NCBI GenBank assembly: GCA_026785745.1
Contig: JAJAZO010000446.1
Span: forward strand, 1 to 7,297
Length of the DNA stretch: 7,297 nt
From: Chitinophagaceae bacterium
GTDB lineage: Bacteria > Bacteroidota > Bacteroidia > Chitinophagales > Chitinophagaceae
Direction: 5' to 3'
Position numbers and translations under genes: made by a program. Positions 6,401-7,297 of this stretch are shown here, in pieces. The notes under the pieces were generated by a model. It was not told where the DNA came from. It searched no databases and saw only the letters and a list, made by a program, of their open reading frames with translations. Every line of letters begins with the position of its first letter. Position 1 is the stretch's first letter.

Positions 6401-7297
6401 GTTGTTTCTCATCAGTATGTTGATGTGAGTAACAGGACCGCCAGCGTTGTTTTAAAATTGAATGCTGACCATGTGCCGAATGTTTATATCACGGCTACAT
6501 TAATTAAACCGCATGAAGTATCAGACATTCCGTTAACTGTCGCACATGGATTTAAGAATGTAACAGTGGAAGACAAAAACAGGAAAATCACTACGGAAGT
6601 GGTTGCACAGAAAACAGTACGTTCTAAAACACACCAGAAAGTAACGGTAAAAGCTGCCCCCGGTAGTTTTGTTACGCTATCTGCTGTTGATAACGGGGTA
6701 TTGCAGGTAAGTGATTTTAAAACACCAAATCCGTATGATTATTTCTATCAGAAGAAAGCCTTACAGGTTTCTGCATTCGATTTATATCCTTTATTATTTG
6801 CAGAAGTAAGAGCTAAACTCAGCAGCACCGGTGGTGATGGGATGATGGATATGGAAAAAAGGTCGAACCCGATGCCAGCTAAAAGAATAAAAGTAGTTAG
6901 CTATTGGGGTGGTATTAAAAAAGCTAATGGAAGTGGCGTCGCTGAATTTGAATTTGATATTCCGCAGTTCAGCGGAGAATTAAGATTGATGGCTGTTGCT
7001 TATAAAGGACAAAGCTTTGGTGCAGCCGATAATACGATGACTGTTGCTGACCCGATTGTTGTAAGTACAGCTCTGCCAAGATTTTTAAGTCCTGGTGATA
7101 CGGTAAATGTGCCGGTAACATTGACTAATACAACTGATAAAGCAGCGAATGTAAACGCCACAAAAGGAGTAGAAGGCCCGATGAAAGTAGTAGGCGGAAA
7201 TAATCAATCGGTAAGCCTTGCTGCAAAAGGTGAAGGTCGGGCTACTTTTAAAATAGTAGCTGACCCAACTATCAATGTTGGTAAAGTAACCGTGACA
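3491..7297 (+). CDS. Alpha-2-macroglobulin family lipoprotein (3'-truncated by the window)
   Basis: The frame is open for 1269 codons and leaves the window in phase. Bacterial alpha-2-macroglobulins are large periplasmic protease traps. The start at 3491 gives a lipoprotein signal, MRIKVYLVPLIAAGAIFLSSC, with lipobox L18-S-S-C21; Lys at 22-23 rather than acidic residues does not suggest the Bacteroidota surface-export signal, so a periplasm-facing anchor is likely. Macroglobulin-like beta domains follow: an N-terminal one (about 25-130), an MG2-type segment with GLIAKEGQDKIYVF (477-490), the family signature AERDVYRPGEKINF (584-597), VDNGVLQVSDF (1066-1076), a bait-like linker (about 1110-1133) and the A2M domain with PQFSGELRLMAVA (1158-1170). 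The thioester domain (CxEQ) would lie beyond the window, so its presence is unknown. A Tyr/Asp/Gly-rich loop occupies about 388-413. The gene diverges from pbpC, its usual functional partner. Confidence 0.93.
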   Translation, partial: MRIKVYLVPLIAAGAIFLSSCKKNAVTLSFTNAKGEVPQLGNLIFRFSSSLAKDSMLNAWDSTDYISFEPKIAGRFRWQSPDELVFSPSQPLNPATTYKAKVKSAVLKFSKYNSVKNGDKITFHTPDLTLDNSQIIWIGETSTSAVPQVDLFFNYRINPESLKSKLNIEVEGKKADFNIITISPDNKISVRINGLKAEDKDIDARVSIEKGLKPEKGNTSTADAIASSLTIPSPYVLTIQNVESEHDGMEGVIKVTTSQQLTGESLKSFLKFDPDLAYTVEANDYGFTVRSDKFDTEKSYALTVVKGLRGKIGGVMKEDYNGGVAFGELESGISFTNSKAVYLSKKGGKNIEVQITNVPKVKLIISKIYENNLLLAQRYGYTPQEKRSGPDYASYDGEYDGDYSDEYGGGDAMLGDVIYEKEIDTRSLPKSGAGRILNFSQFEDRLPDFKGVYHIVIRSAEDYWVKDSRYISLSDLGLIAKEGQDKIYVFTNSIKSANPVNGVNVSVYSTNNQLIGTGATDKDGVATIPYSKKDFSGFKPAMVIAKTADDFNYLPFNNTRVNTSRFDVAGKRNNPSGFDAFVYAERDVYRPGEKINFSVIIRDAQWKNPGDVPLKMKFLMPNGKELKSFRKSLNEEGSVEGSMDIATAAITGSYTLEVYTSTDVLLASKNFSVEEFVPDRIRVNTKLDKEYLRSGDVAKLNINAMNFFGPPAANRKYETEIQVKQKFFSSKNFEGYDFSLANQNTFFDKEVKEGTTDASGNANIEYTVPATYANMGAFQTSFYTTVFDETGRPVSRATTVDIFTQDVFFGIKQDWFYYYPLNQPVKFNLVAVNKDGNATSSTARVEVIKHEYRTVLTKSGSYFRYESQKEDKLMIEQQISVGNNTIYSYVPRSPGDYEVKVYRPGANNYVSRSFYSYGSYGGNNNSFEVNNEGNIEIEIDKKSYASGESVKALFKTPFSGKMLITLETDHVVSHQYVDVSNRTASVVLKLNADHVPNVYITATLIKPHEVSDIPLTVAHGFKNVTVEDKNRKITTEVVAQKTVRSKTHQKVTVKAAPGSFVTLSAVDNGVLQVSDFKTPNPYDYFYQKKALQVSAFDLYPLLFAEVRAKLSSTGGDGMMDMEKRSNPMPAKRIKVVSYWGGIKKANGSGVAEFEFDIPQFSGELRLMAVAYKGQSFGAADNTMTVADPIVVSTALPRFLSPGDTVNVPVTLTNTTDKAANVNATKGVEGPMKVVGGNNQSVSLAAKGEGRATFKIVADPTINVGKVTVT

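Noticed and set aside
7288..7297. AACCGTGACA at the window end matches a REP right arm
   Set aside because: Only ten bases match, the preceding bases do not form the left arm (GTGACACGGTT), and they are ordinary codons of the macroglobulin (Val-Thr-Val-Thr). The window ends before it could be tested.

Overview
The window looks like a piece of a Bacteroidota genome, probably near Chitinophagaceae/Sphingobacteriia. It is AT-rich, start sites mostly lack Shine-Dalgarno sequences, and protein composition and best-remembered relatives of all three large genes point there. This placement is inference from sequence style; no database was searched.

Layout from left to right. Positions 1-130 are one perfect, loop-free 130-bp palindrome that touches the window edge. 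Next, on the minus strand, is pbpC (159-2558), a full-length penicillin-binding protein 1C: a bifunctional peptidoglycan glycosyltransferase/transpeptidase with a C-terminal PBP1C domain. Upstream of it on the same strand, overlapping by an ATGA, is a REP-associated tyrosine transposase (RAYT, HUH/Y1 superfamily; 2555-3142). Upstream again is a possible 57-codon ORF (3182-3355). Diverging to the right is an alpha-2-macroglobulin-family lipoprotein gene (3491 to the window end), open throughout but cut off before its thioester domain should appear. PBP1C and bacterial alpha-2-macroglobulin are a known pair in proteobacteria, where the macroglobulin is thought to trap proteases entering a breached envelope while PBP1C repairs the wall. 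Here the two genes are divergent and a transposase module sits between them.

The most interesting part is about 2445-3420. Three strong REP-like palindromes (A 2445-2483, C 3200-3238, D 3376-3420) and a decayed one (B 2492-2526) surround the transposase gene. A, C and D share identical 11-nt arms, GTGACACGGTT and AACCGTGACAC, around a variable 3-nt loop. D is in the opposite orientation. All three have one A-A (or T-T) mismatch at the same place in the stem. Their outer arms differ in sequence, yet each is self-complementary. A and B lie inside the pbpC reading frame and encode most of its cytoplasmic N-terminal tail; C lies in the 3' end of the small ORF and is read in the same phase. This looks like a Bacteroidota RAYT/REP system whose repeats have become protein-coding sequence and whose transposase has become translationally linked to a cell-wall gene.
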